A stretch of DNA of 32,341 bases, taken from NCBI GenBank assembly GCA_947174015.1, contig CAMWHJ010000034.1, positions 1 through 32,341 on the forward strand. Direction: 5' to 3'. The notes under the pieces were generated by a model. It saw only the letters and a list, made by a program, of their open reading frames with translations. It was not told the DNA's origin and did not search any database. This document shows, one piece after another, positions 22,753-30,851 of the stretch. This stretch comes from an uncultured Lachnospiraceae bacterium (GTDB lineage Bacteria > Bacillota > Clostridia > Lachnospirales > Lachnospiraceae). How positions within the stretch are numbered: the stretch's first letter is position 1; each line of letters starts with the position of its first letter. Made by a program: the position numbers and the translations under genes.

Positions 22753-23665
22753 CCCCTGTCTCCTTCTCCTGAATTACCTTGATAAGCTGCATCGTATATT
22801 CCCGCCGTCCTTCTCCTGACAAATGAAATAAATCCTGATAATAAACAGGATTTGTATTGTCAAATTCCACATTCTCTGTGGAATAACAGGAGGCATCTCC
22901 TATACACTCCATGAGTTCTTCCCTTAATCTCATATAATATTTTGTCTGCTCCAATGTATAGTATTTGGGAATTTCCACAAAGGAAAGGGATATACCCTCT
23001 TTTTCGCACAATTCCACCATCTCCTCTAAGGCCTTTCGCTGAATGTCATGAATCCCCTCCCGATCTCCCGGAGTGCCCAAATTGTCCAGACTTTTCTTGG
23101 TACTTCCAAAGGTCTCCCGAATGTTCCCCCCTTTATAATATTCTTGATTCATTACTATCTGGAAGACAGGATAAAAAATCATATATTCATTATTGGAGGT
23201 CACATAAAAATCAAAAAATTCCCGGAATCCCGCCTCAGAATAAGTTACCATATCCGAAAACAGGACATTTTTTCCCTGCATATCCATATCCCAAATCAGT
23301 CTGGTATCACTGATGGCAGGGCGCAGTGAGGAGGAATACACATACAAATCCATGTATACATGTGATATTTCCACCTCATTGCGCAGCAGCATCTTCAACT
23401 CCTCTGACATCTGCACCGGCTGATTGCCATTGTAGGACAGCACAAAGGAATTGCCGGAAAGCTCTGCCTCCAGCGTTTGAATATCCACACCCTGTCGAAA
23501 CAGTGAGGAGCCAATAAACAGATTGTCTATGGACTTTTCACTGATTGCCGCCTGCATTCCCGCCCTTTTGCTGGGAAATTTATATGCTATGGAATTTTTC
23601 ACCAAACAGAACACAAGGGCAAGCAAAAAACCTGCCAATGCTCCTTTTAAGGTTTTCTTCAACAT
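22745..23665 (-). CDS. SGNH-like membrane-anchored acyltransferase partner of the MBOAT
   Basis: 306 aa. N-terminal membrane anchor (~5-22, ALAGFLLALVFCLV), the rest extracytoplasmic. FIGSSLFRQG places the likely nucleophile at S54 in a G-S-S block, and QDLFHLSGEG gives the D278-x-x-H281 dyad of SGNH hydrolases. Together with the MBOAT gene 30 nt upstream this is the usual MBOAT plus periplasmic-type transferase pair (as DltB/DltD, PatA/PatB, AlgI/AlgJ). Expected role: moving an acyl group from the MBOAT to a glycan hydroxyl outside the cell. A GTG at 23674 is in frame, but AGGTG 6 nt before the ATG at 23665 favours the latter. Sequence identity to known families looks low, so the call rests on motifs and context. 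Confidence 0.78.
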   Translation of the reverse strand: MLKKTLKGALAGFLLALVFCLVKNSIAYKFPSKRAGMQAAISEKSIDNLFIGSSLFRQGVDIQTLEAELSGNSFVLSYNGNQPVQMSEELKMLLRNEVEISHVYMDLYVYSSSLRPAISDTRLIWDMDMQGKNVLFSDMVTYSEAGFREFFDFYVTSNNEYMIFYPVFQIVMNQEYYKGGNIRETFGSTKKSLDNLGTPGDREGIHDIQRKALEEMVELCEKEGISLSFVEIPKYYTLEQTKYYMRLREELMECIGDASCYSTENVEFDNTNPVYYQDLFHLSGEGRREYTMQLIKVIQEKETGDE

Positions 23666-23695
23666 TTTATTCACCTAAAAAATATTTAAAATTAT

Positions 23696-25159
23696 TTAAA
23701 AATTTGCATAGATAAATCCCTGACTTCCAAAATCCCCCATACAGATTATGGAAAAAATACAGAATGCCAGCCAGATCACCTGTTCCCTCTCTCTTCTTTC
23801 CTGCAGGGACTTTCCTGCAAAAGCCTTCTTTTTCTCAGAATTATTCTCTGAAAGTCCCCCATAGGTATAACGGTATTCCCGCAGCAATAACAGTCCCGTC
23901 ATCACCAAAGCCATTAAGCCATATGCAAGGCTCATCATATCTCCCGTAAACACCAATAGTGTTTCCTGTATGGCTGTCACGGAAAGAGTTGTATTGACCG
24001 CTATATTTTTCAGCATCAAAAAAGCGGTGGAAAAACTGTCTGCCCGAAAAAAGAGCCACCCCACTGTCACCAGGCAGAAAGTCGCCAATATCTTAGGAAT
24101 ATTTCTCTTTTTCTCAATTCCTTTACAAAAACAGTTGCACACCCCATGATACAGTCCCCAGAACACAAAAGTCCAGGAAGCCCCATGCCACAAACCGCTG
24201 AGCAAAAAGGTCAGCAAAGTATTGCGAATCTTTTTTCCCTTTCCCTCTCTGCTGCCTCCCAAAGGAATATACACATAATCCACCAAGAAGGCTGAAAGAG
24301 AAATATGCCATCTGCGCCAAAATTCCTTGATGCTCTTTGCCATATAGGGACAGTTGAAATTTTCCTCCACTGAAATTCCCAACAGCCCTGACACTCCAAT
24401 GCTGATATCGGAATAACCGGAAAAATCACAGTATATCTGCATGGAATAGAGAAAGGCTGCAAAGAGACAGGTGAGTCCGGACTTACTTGCCACATCTGCA
24501 TATACCTTATCCACATATCCTGCCGCCATGTTAGCTATCACTAACTTCTTAAAATAGCCGGTGGCAAGCTGATTCAACGCCAGTGCCGCCTGTTCCTTGG
24601 TAACCGGCAGGGACTTTCTAAGCTGTGGAAGCATCTTCTCTGCCCTGCCAATGGGTCCTGCCACAATCTGGGGAAAAAACAGCAGATAATTCACAAACAA
24701 AATCACATCTGTCTCTCCCTGTATTTTTCCCTGATATACATCTACAAGGTAACTGACCGCCTTTAAGGAATAATAAGAAATTCCAATCCATGCCAATAAT
24801 TCAAACACAGGCAGTCTGGCAGATACATGAAATAAATCCATCACCTTTTGGATGGTCTCTGTGAGAAAATTTAAATATTTTCCAAGAAAAAGTATCAAAA
24901 GTACTGTTGCTATAACAGCCAGCAGATAGCTTTTTGCACGTTTTCTGTCCGTATTCTTATATTTTTCAATCTGTCTTCCCCCAAAGAAAGTCACCAAAGC
25001 TGTGAAAAATGCCAACAAAGACACCTTTACATCCAAACTAAGGTAAAAAAGCACATTTGCCATAAATAGAAGGTATTTTCGGTATCTTTGGGTGCAGCAA
25101 GTATAAATTACAAACACCACTGCAAAAAACAAGCAGAATCTTATGGTGGTAAAGGTCAT
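23696..25159 (-). CDS. MBOAT-family membrane O-acyltransferase (AlgI/DltB-like)
   Basis: 487-aa membrane protein, the usual AlgI/PatA length. Seen: WIGISYYSLKAVSYLVDVY, FFPQIVAGPIGRAEKMLPQ, YCDFSGYSDISIGVSGLLG, NCPYMAKSIKEFWRRWHISL (H285) and LLSGLWHGASWTFVFWG with the catalytic H325. It takes an acyl group from a cytoplasmic donor and passes it through the membrane to the SGNH partner encoded next. AGGAGG sits 6 nt before the ATG. Donor may be acetyl-CoA. D-alanylation is less likely since no DltA/DltC is in the window and the protein resembles AlgI more than DltB. Confidence 0.95.
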   Translation of the reverse strand: MTFTTIRFCLFFAVVFVIYTCCTQRYRKYLLFMANVLFYLSLDVKVSLLAFFTALVTFFGGRQIEKYKNTDRKRAKSYLLAVIATVLLILFLGKYLNFLTETIQKVMDLFHVSARLPVFELLAWIGISYYSLKAVSYLVDVYQGKIQGETDVILFVNYLLFFPQIVAGPIGRAEKMLPQLRKSLPVTKEQAALALNQLATGYFKKLVIANMAAGYVDKVYADVASKSGLTCLFAAFLYSMQIYCDFSGYSDISIGVSGLLGISVEENFNCPYMAKSIKEFWRRWHISLSAFLVDYVYIPLGGSREGKGKKIRNTLLTFLLSGLWHGASWTFVFWGLYHGVCNCFCKGIEKKRNIPKILATFCLVTVGWLFFRADSFSTAFLMLKNIAVNTTLSVTAIQETLLVFTGDMMSLAYGLMALVMTGLLLLREYRYTYGGLSENNSEKKKAFAGKSLQERREREQVIWLAFCIFSIICMGDFGSQGFIYANF

Positions 25160-25187
25160 AGGCTCCTCCTAATTGTCTGTGTTTTCA

Positions 25188-25213
25188 TAACAGTTCGGAT
25201 ACCTGAACTGTCA
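25188..25213. repeat. 26-bp hairpin element starting at a stop codon
   Basis: TAACAGTTC (25188-25196) and GAACTGTCA (25205-25213) form a near-perfect stem with an 8-nt loop. On the minus strand it begins with the TGA stop codon of the GT-C gene. The same unit, with loop TGATATCT instead of GGATACCT, occurs at 32263-32288. No T-run follows. Confidence 0.6.
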
Positions 25214-26407
25214 CACATTTTCTTTTGGCTTTTCCTGCTGGCATCTCTCATACAAATCCTTTGCCACATCATAAAGGGCATAGAGGAAAAATAGTGCCAG
25301 TACCACATAGGGAATGGGAAAGGTTCCTGTCACAAAGCCCACATAGCCTCCAAGAGAACAGGCAACGGTAATAATGGGAATATAAAACTTCTTCACATGA
25401 AGAATCCCATAGGCAACTGCCAGCAAATCTGCCACATAACCGTACCTCTCATGCATATAAGGCAGGAAAAAGGTGACAATCATCATCAACAACAGTCCTG
25501 CATGAATCATATAGTCTGCACCGATTTCGGTATTCTTGCCAACCAGATAGAACATCACACACAAAAGCAGTCCCAAGGTAAACCACACACCGGCACTGCC
25601 AATGTATTCCTGAAGCATATCATTTACTGTCAGCACATAGGCATTGGGACGGTTCATCGATAAAATATCTGTATATTCCCCATAGTGGTTAAAATAAATA
25701 GACAGCAGCTCTTTCAGACTTCTTCCTGCCATCCAAGACGGAATGATACTGATAACATAGGTCAGTGGAATCAACAAAAAGTGCCAGAGTTTCATATTCT
25801 TCTTCTTTGTCCAAAGCACCAGATACAAAGGCAGCAAAAATAAAGACTGCAATTTCAGGGCAAAGGAAATTCCGTAAAACCAAAAGGAGAGCACTGGCTG
25901 ATCCTTGACCAGAAACAGCAGACTCAATATCAAAAAAGCGGCATAAATAGAATCTGCCTGTGCCCATAAACCACTGTCCACTGCCACTGTGGGCAGCAGC
26001 AGTATGACCCCATACATGAGCATTCCCTGCTTCTTATTTCTGCCGGACTCATATACCAGAAATCCGCATGTTGCCGCCAAAATATAGTCAAACAGACAGG
26101 ACATCACCTTAACCGAGGTCAGATAAGAACAAGGAAAAACCGTCAACAAAGCATACATATACATGTAAAGAGGCGGATAATTGCCCACCTCCATGCCAAA
26201 AGATTTCCAAATGCCCACCTCATGTATCTTTTCCATCCATGGACAAATATAAATATTATAATCTGCTCCTGCATAGCCTTTCATGGCATAACGCATTACA
26301 AAGCCCCCAAAGGATACTCCCAGCAAAAATAGCAGCTCCAGTACGCTCAAAGTATATTTTCCCAGTTTGATGTCTTTTTTGATCCATTCTCTCAATGCAT
26401 TATCCAT
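25211..26407 (-). CDS. GT-C-fold membrane glycosyltransferase
   Basis: 398-aa membrane protein with about ten hydrophobic segments. The first outside loop has GYAGADYNIYICPWMEKI with an acidic residue after the first helix, and GNYPPLYMYMYAL follows, a pattern common in GT87/GT39-type enzymes using polyprenyl-phosphate sugars. Later DSGLWAQADSIYAAF also fits the family. It lies between the RmlD and MBOAT genes; GGAGG is 4 nt before the ATG. The donor may be the lipid sugar made by one of the two GtrB/DPM1-like genes in the same run. Exact GT family uncertain. Its TGA stop codon is part of a palindromic element. Confidence 0.82.
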   Translation of the reverse strand: MDNALREWIKKDIKLGKYTLSVLELLFLLGVSFGGFVMRYAMKGYAGADYNIYICPWMEKIHEVGIWKSFGMEVGNYPPLYMYMYALLTVFPCSYLTSVKVMSCLFDYILAATCGFLVYESGRNKKQGMLMYGVILLLPTVAVDSGLWAQADSIYAAFLILSLLFLVKDQPVLSFWFYGISFALKLQSLFLLPLYLVLWTKKKNMKLWHFLLIPLTYVISIIPSWMAGRSLKELLSIYFNHYGEYTDILSMNRPNAYVLTVNDMLQEYIGSAGVWFTLGLLLCVMFYLVGKNTEIGADYMIHAGLLLMMIVTFFLPYMHERYGYVADLLAVAYGILHVKKFYIPIITVACSLGGYVGFVTGTFPIPYVVLALFFLYALYDVAKDLYERCQQEKPKENV

Positions 26408-26445
26408 AATTCCTCCGTAATTCCCTTTCTTTCACAGTTTCTGAC

Positions 26446-26518
26446 TGGTTCTTTGCCTGTTATATCCACTTTCTCTTACGGTCTGTGCAGTAAATGCACA
26501 GGCCTACGGAACAGTTAG
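26446..26518. repeat. Right-half palindromic element, diverged copy
   Basis: This 73-nt block matches 9152-9224 with five substitutions. Its stem is GGTCTGTGCA (26480-26489) with TGCACAGGCC (26495-26504): one stem change, a G.U pair on the plus strand but a C.A mismatch on the minus strand. It ends directly at the rmlD stop codon (26519) and occupies the gap before the GT-C gene. Confidence 0.8.
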
Positions 26519-27355
26519 CTATTCTTTTAAATATTCTGCAATGGCATCATGCCAATCTGCAAATTTATAATCTGTGGTTAATTTCAACATATAATTTTCC
26601 AATACGGAATATGCCGGACGAGGTGCTGCTGCACCAAATTCTGCCGCCGTAATGTGGTTTACTTTGGTGGAAAGCCCTTTCAGTGCATAAATCTCCTCCG
26701 TAAAATCTGCCCAACTGCATACACCCTCGCAGGTGCCGTGAAACACACCATAATTGTCTGTGGGAATCAGATAAGCAATGGCGGCTGCCAGCTCCTTTGT
26801 GCTGGTAGGAGAACCCACCTGATCTTCCACCACCTTTACCTCCGGATGTGTTTCTGCAAGACGCAGCATAGTCTTCACAAAATTTTTCCCATCCCCGTAA
26901 AGCCAAGCAGTTCTCACAATAAAGTAACGGTCTGCAAAAGCTTTCACAAACTCTTCTCCTGCCAGTTTTGTCTTGCCGTAAGCACCTTGGGGGTTAGTTG
27001 AATCAAACTCTGTGTATGGCTTGCTGGCATTACCGTCAAACACATAATCCGTAGATACATGTACCAGCTTTGCTTTCACCTCATTTGCGGCAAGACTTAA
27101 ATTTCTTGGTCCAATGGCGTTGATTTTATAGGCATTGTCCCAATCCGTTTCGCAGGCATCCACTGCCGTATGGGCAGCACAGTTTACAATCACATCCGGT
27201 CTTTCTGCTTTTACAGCCTCCATCACATCATCCACCTTGGTGATATCCAGATCTGACACATCCGTGTTTACAAAAGTGACATCACTGTCTCCCTGATACT
27301 GCTGGTTGATAGCACGTCCTAACTGTCCATTACAGCCTGTTACAAAAATTTTCAT
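26519..27355 (-). CDS. rmlD: dTDP-4-dehydrorhamnose reductase
   Basis: Last step of dTDP-L-rhamnose synthesis: NADPH reduction of dTDP-4-keto-L-rhamnose. 278 aa, normal for RmlD. Seen: IFVTGCNGQLGRAI (GxxGxxG at 7-13), VNCAAHTAVDACE, VHVSTDYVFDG, YGKTKLAGE with the catalytic Tyr-x3-Lys, RTAWLYGDGKNFV, DQVGSPT and RPAYSVLEN, the RmlD fingerprints. AGGAGG precedes the ATG. RmlA, RmlB and RmlC are not in the window, so they must be elsewhere. RmlA/RmlB products would also supply the 2,6-dideoxyhexose cassette. A palindromic element follows its stop codon directly. Confidence 0.96.
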   Translation of the reverse strand: MKIFVTGCNGQLGRAINQQYQGDSDVTFVNTDVSDLDITKVDDVMEAVKAERPDVIVNCAAHTAVDACETDWDNAYKINAIGPRNLSLAANEVKAKLVHVSTDYVFDGNASKPYTEFDSTNPQGAYGKTKLAGEEFVKAFADRYFIVRTAWLYGDGKNFVKTMLRLAETHPEVKVVEDQVGSPTSTKELAAAIAYLIPTDNYGVFHGTCEGVCSWADFTEEIYALKGLSTKVNHITAAEFGAAAPRPAYSVLENYMLKLTTDYKFADWHDAIAEYLKE

Positions 27356-27386
27356 GTTTTATTCCTCCTAAAATCTAAAAATAATG

Positions 27387-27414
27387 ATAACTATTCAGTA
27401 CCTTCATAGTTACA
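27387..27414. repeat. Left-half palindromic element between DUF2304 and rmlD
   Basis: TAACTAT (27388-27394), an 11-nt loop TCAGTACCTTC, and ATAGTTA (27406-27412). It matches the left hairpin of the full element at 9092-9118 nearly exactly. It lies 9 nt after the DUF2304 stop codon. Confidence 0.7.
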
Positions 27415-27423
27415 CCCTTTTTT

Positions 27424-27816
27424 CTATTTTTCCTCTGGATACTTCATGGCATCTGCAAGTTTCTTCATCTCATCCTGCTGTTCCAGCCTTAATTTTTCCT
27501 CAATGGCAAGCCTTTGGGTCAGTTGTTTCAGCTTATCCTCTAGCTGAGAATGCTCAATGGTCTGCATAAACAGTTTAATCATCAAGGTAAAAATTACAAT
27601 CAGGAATACACAATTTATAGGTGACTGCATTCCCACTGCCCTGGTAAGCATAATCATTAAATTTGGAAAAATACTTATAACCAGCAGAATTCCTGCAAAC
27701 AAAAGCCAGAAAATAGCATACTCAATCTGCAGTTTCGCATGGCGTATTCGTTTTAAAATGTAAAGAGTGGTACTCAAGGATGCCAAGATTAGTAATAGCC
27801 GCAATATCATTCCCAT
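27424..27816 (-). CDS. DUF2304 small membrane protein (GacJ-like)
   Basis: 130 aa from ATG at 27816. Three hydrophobic helices (LRLLLILASLSTTLYIL; YAIFWLLFAGILLVISIF; PINCVFLIVIFTLMIKLF) followed by a charged C-terminal helix rich in Glu, Lys and Gln. The domain is DUF2304. In streptococcal group A carbohydrate synthesis a small protein of this kind (GacJ) binds and stimulates the GT2 GacI, which makes a polyprenyl-phosphate sugar. Here it follows the DPM1-like GT2 by 2 nt. A GTG at 27822 would overlap the GT2 stop by 4 nt, but AGAGG is only 3 nt from it and 9 nt from the ATG, so the ATG is preferred. Confidence 0.88.
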   Translation of the reverse strand: MGMILRLLLILASLSTTLYILKRIRHAKLQIEYAIFWLLFAGILLVISIFPNLMIMLTRAVGMQSPINCVFLIVIFTLMIKLFMQTIEHSQLEDKLKQLTQRLAIEEKLRLEQQDEMKKLADAMKYPEEK

Positions 27817-27818
27817 AA

Positions 27819-28511
27819 TCACTTACCTCTTCTCTTTCTGAAATTTTGTATAAAAAGAATAGATACTAACATTCGCAGCATATAATTCACAGAACGTCCC
27901 AGGTTCAAATAGCTTTCACCCTCTATCCGCTCCTCCATATTTGCCTGTACCTCCGTAATGGTGGCACCCTGCTTTAGCAGAAAGGAGATGGTATCCGGCT
28001 CCGGTCCGTAATTTAAGCCCAAAGCAAATTCCCGAATCATCTTTTTGCTGAACATGCGCATACCGGAAGTGGGGTCTTTTATCTTGCAGCCTGTAGTCAT
28101 ACGCATGGCTGTGGAAATAAGAAAGCTGCCCAGCATCCGCAGATTTTTAGGTTTTTTTTCCTCCACAAAACGAGAGCCGATAACAATATCATACCCCTCT
28201 TGGATCTTTTCCATCATGCCGTGGATATACTCTGGTCTGTGTTGACCGTCTGCATCAAACTGAACAGCACAGTCATACTTTTTTATATAAGCATATTTAA
28301 GACCCGTTTGAAATGCTCCTGCCAGCCCCAAATTCACTGGCAGGTCAATCATCTCATACTTGTGCTCCCGGCACACCTTTGCAGTGTCATCTCCTGAGCC
28401 GTCATTAATAATCACATAATCATATTGAGAATAATGCTCTGTCAGTTCATCCACCACCCGTACAATATTCTTTTCTTCGTTATAGGCAGGTATAATCACC
28501 AAACATTTCAT
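27819..28511 (-). CDS. DPM1/GacI-like polyprenyl-phosphate glycosyltransferase (GT2)
   Basis: 230-aa GT2 without long C-terminal membrane helices. Seen: LVIIPAYNEEKNI, INDGSGDDT (35-43), LGLAGAFQTGLKYA, FDADGQHRPEYI (85-96, metal motif), GSRF, and DPTSGMRMF, all typical of dolichyl-phosphate mannose synthase-like enzymes. It transfers a sugar to a polyprenyl phosphate. The DUF2304 partner follows it and a GT39 gene precedes it by 30 nt, so synthesis of the lipid sugar and its use outside the membrane are encoded together. Confidence 0.93.
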   Translation of the reverse strand: MKCLVIIPAYNEEKNIVRVVDELTEHYSQYDYVIINDGSGDDTAKVCREHKYEMIDLPVNLGLAGAFQTGLKYAYIKKYDCAVQFDADGQHRPEYIHGMMEKIQEGYDIVIGSRFVEEKKPKNLRMLGSFLISTAMRMTTGCKIKDPTSGMRMFSKKMIREFALGLNYGPEPDTISFLLKQGATITEVQANMEERIEGESYLNLGRSVNYMLRMLVSILFIQNFRKRRGK

Positions 28512-28541
28512 AATTTCACAGTAACCTCCGTATTCTTTCCG

Positions 28542-30002
28542 TTAATTGCCAAGGAGCAGCCACTGGTCGTTTTCATACAACACTGCATGATCTTCCAACA
28601 AGGTCTGCTGCACATAAATCTCCCTGGATACATACAGCACCGCTCGTTCTTTCTCTTTGACAAATCCATCCGTACCACCGTTTACACAGCGGTAATCCCC
28701 TTCCAATTCTCCCAGCAAATGATTGCACTGGGTCCAGTAGGTGGGATATTCCGGCACATTCAACTCAATATAGGCCTTACATCCTGCAAATTGGGAATCC
28801 CTGTCCACACTTTCCATTAAAAAGCTCTGAAATTCATCTCCGTTCAGATCTCGGATACAGGTATAGCCATCCTTAATACCAAAAAACAAAGCCAGCAGAG
28901 TAAGTGTCAATACCGTTATACGCACCCCAAGTTTTATCTGTTCTTCCTTGCATATACGGGCAATAAATACTGCTGCACAGATAAACAGTGGAATCATCAC
29001 CGGATACACATACCAGTTTAACTTGGTGGATGCTATGGAAAATGCCGTAAAAGGCACCAGAATCCACAGCAGATACCCTGCAATTTCCCCTTTGTTTTCC
29101 TTTCGGTAAATTCTTTGAAAATACAAAGCCCCTGCCAGACATATGATCAGAGCCGGCAGATATATCTTATTGTCACAAAATATAAATTCAAAATAGTAAT
29201 TCCATGGATAATCATGATTTTCCAAAGTTTCTCCGGTACGCTTCAGCAAATCATACTCCAACATTCCCTGAAGGAAGGTAATGCCATCCTGAGACATTCT
29301 GGTCCCTGCCCAGATTCCCAAAGGCAGCAGAAAGCTGATCAAAAACATGATCCACTGCTTTACGGACAGTTTCTTAATTTCTCCGGAAATCAACAAATAA
29401 AGCCCCCCGATTGCCACAATCATCATGGCATGCCAGCTTTTTGTCAAAAAAGCACAGGCAAAGAAAAAGCCACAGCCATAGAGCATCCACTTTTTTTTGG
29501 GAATCAAAAACATGGCAAGCATGGCAAGGGTAAAAAACATCACATACATGGAATCTGCATCCCCGGAACGAATCATGTGATATTCAAAGCATCTAAAATT
29601 TGCTGCAAGAAATGCCAGCACAAATAAGGAGTCCAGCTTTCCATAACGCTTCACAAAAAGTCCCACCACAAGGCTTAAAATGCAATAACATAAAGCAGAA
29701 TAGAAACGCATTCCAAACACCGTATAGCCAAAAAGCCGGTACCCCAGCATTACACCATAAAAGCTAAAGGGGGGCTTATAGTTCCAGTAATCCTTTTCAT
29801 AGCCATAGGTATTCACGATATAATTGTGGTTCTGCATCATTTCATAGGCATTTACCCCATGTCTCGCCTCGTCCCAACTGTTCACATATGCTGCATCCAA
29901 ACGGTAAAAGCTCAAAAATACAATCAGTGTCATCAGCAGGACAAAGAAAACAGGATAGTATTTTTCTACAATCTGTATTATTGTATCGTAAATTCTTTTC
30001 AT
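28542..30002 (-). CDS. GT39-family (ArnT/PMT-like) membrane glycosyltransferase
   Basis: 486-aa membrane protein with about a dozen hydrophobic segments. The first outside loop has NSWDEARHGVNAYEM with D44-E45, the catalytic-type acidic pair of GT39/ArnT enzymes, then NYKPPFSFYGVML. The C-terminal ~100 residues form a non-membrane domain outside the cell. It takes a sugar from a polyprenyl phosphate, presumably that made by the downstream DPM1-like/DUF2304 pair, and adds it to the exported or lipid-linked glycan. A TTG at 30008 is in frame, but AAAGGA 6-7 nt before the ATG at 30002 marks the start. A GacL-like role is likely. Confidence 0.9.
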   Translation of the reverse strand: MKRIYDTIIQIVEKYYPVFFVLLMTLIVFLSFYRLDAAYVNSWDEARHGVNAYEMMQNHNYIVNTYGYEKDYWNYKPPFSFYGVMLGYRLFGYTVFGMRFYSALCYCILSLVVGLFVKRYGKLDSLFVLAFLAANFRCFEYHMIRSGDADSMYVMFFTLAMLAMFLIPKKKWMLYGCGFFFACAFLTKSWHAMMIVAIGGLYLLISGEIKKLSVKQWIMFLISFLLPLGIWAGTRMSQDGITFLQGMLEYDLLKRTGETLENHDYPWNYYFEFIFCDNKIYLPALIICLAGALYFQRIYRKENKGEIAGYLLWILVPFTAFSIASTKLNWYVYPVMIPLFICAAVFIARICKEEQIKLGVRITVLTLTLLALFFGIKDGYTCIRDLNGDEFQSFLMESVDRDSQFAGCKAYIELNVPEYPTYWTQCNHLLGELEGDYRCVNGGTDGFVKEKERAVLYVSREIYVQQTLLEDHAVLYENDQWLLLGN

Positions 30003-30083
30003 AGACAATCCTTTCCGGTAAAAATTATAAAAATTATATAACAGTTCAGCCTTTGCTTCCTATCACGAAATTCTGTCCCCTTC

Positions 30084-30839
30084 CTATTTCTTCGGCGGAC
30101 GGTTTACAAACTGCAAAAGTACCCGCAAAGTACGCACAATATCAATGTACCATGCAAATTTAATATGATTTTCCTTTAGTGCACGATGTCCTTCCTTCAG
30201 CCCTTCTATGTATGAACTCAGACTATTGGTACTGGTGCCGCCATGACTCATATAGATCAGTACCCGGTTCAAATAGGAAAGCTTCACCTGATTATCCTTC
30301 AAAATACGGATCATATACTCATAATCAGCCGAGATGCGATAATCATTTTTGTATAAGCCATACTGATCATATACTTTTTTCTTCAGATACAGCGTGGGAT
30401 GACCGGGCATCCAGCCCCTTCGAATATCCCCCTGTCCCTGTTTCCAATAGCGGACAATTTTCTCTCCATCCATGTAATACAAATCCCCATGGACTCCGTC
30501 AGTACCTTCCCTTTCCACCACAGACACCATATCCGAGATCACATGGCTGTCAGCAAATTTATCAAAGCAGCATCCCACCAAATCCCCTGTTGCCATGGAG
30601 ATGCCTTTATTTAAGGCATCATAGATTCCCTTGTCCTTTTCCGAAATATAACGAAGCTTTCCTTTGAATTTTGGCTGATAGCTTTTTAAAACTTCCAGGG
30701 TATTGTCGGTAGATTTGCCGTCCACCACAATGTATTCTATGTTTTTGTAATCCTGTTTTAAAATTTCTTCCATAATGGCTGCAAGATTTTCTGCATCATT
30801 GTAGGTAGTTGTAATAATAGATACTTTCATATCTGGCAT
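30084..30839 (-). CDS. GT2 family glycosyltransferase (WcaA-like) with altered DXD
   Basis: 251-aa cytoplasmic GT2. Seen: VSIITTTYNDAENLAAIM, YIVVDGKSTDNT (37-48), EKDKGIYDALNKGI (67-80) and MATGDLVGCCFDKFAD (82-97), then GDLYYMDG and a WMPGHPTLYLKK motif of the WcaA group. The position that usually reads N-x-D-D is CFDK here, so the second Asp of the metal motif is missing. WMPGHPTLY and ISADYEYMIRIL, both typical of active members, are kept. ATG at 30839 with AGGAG 9 nt upstream; 12 nt separate it from the GT4 gene. Confidence 0.88.
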   Translation of the reverse strand: MPDMKVSIITTTYNDAENLAAIMEEILKQDYKNIEYIVVDGKSTDNTLEVLKSYQPKFKGKLRYISEKDKGIYDALNKGISMATGDLVGCCFDKFADSHVISDMVSVVEREGTDGVHGDLYYMDGEKIVRYWKQGQGDIRRGWMPGHPTLYLKKKVYDQYGLYKNDYRISADYEYMIRILKDNQVKLSYLNRVLIYMSHGGTSTNSLSSYIEGLKEGHRALKENHIKFAWYIDIVRTLRVLLQFVNRPPKK

Positions 30840-30851
30840 ATTGTCTGTCTC

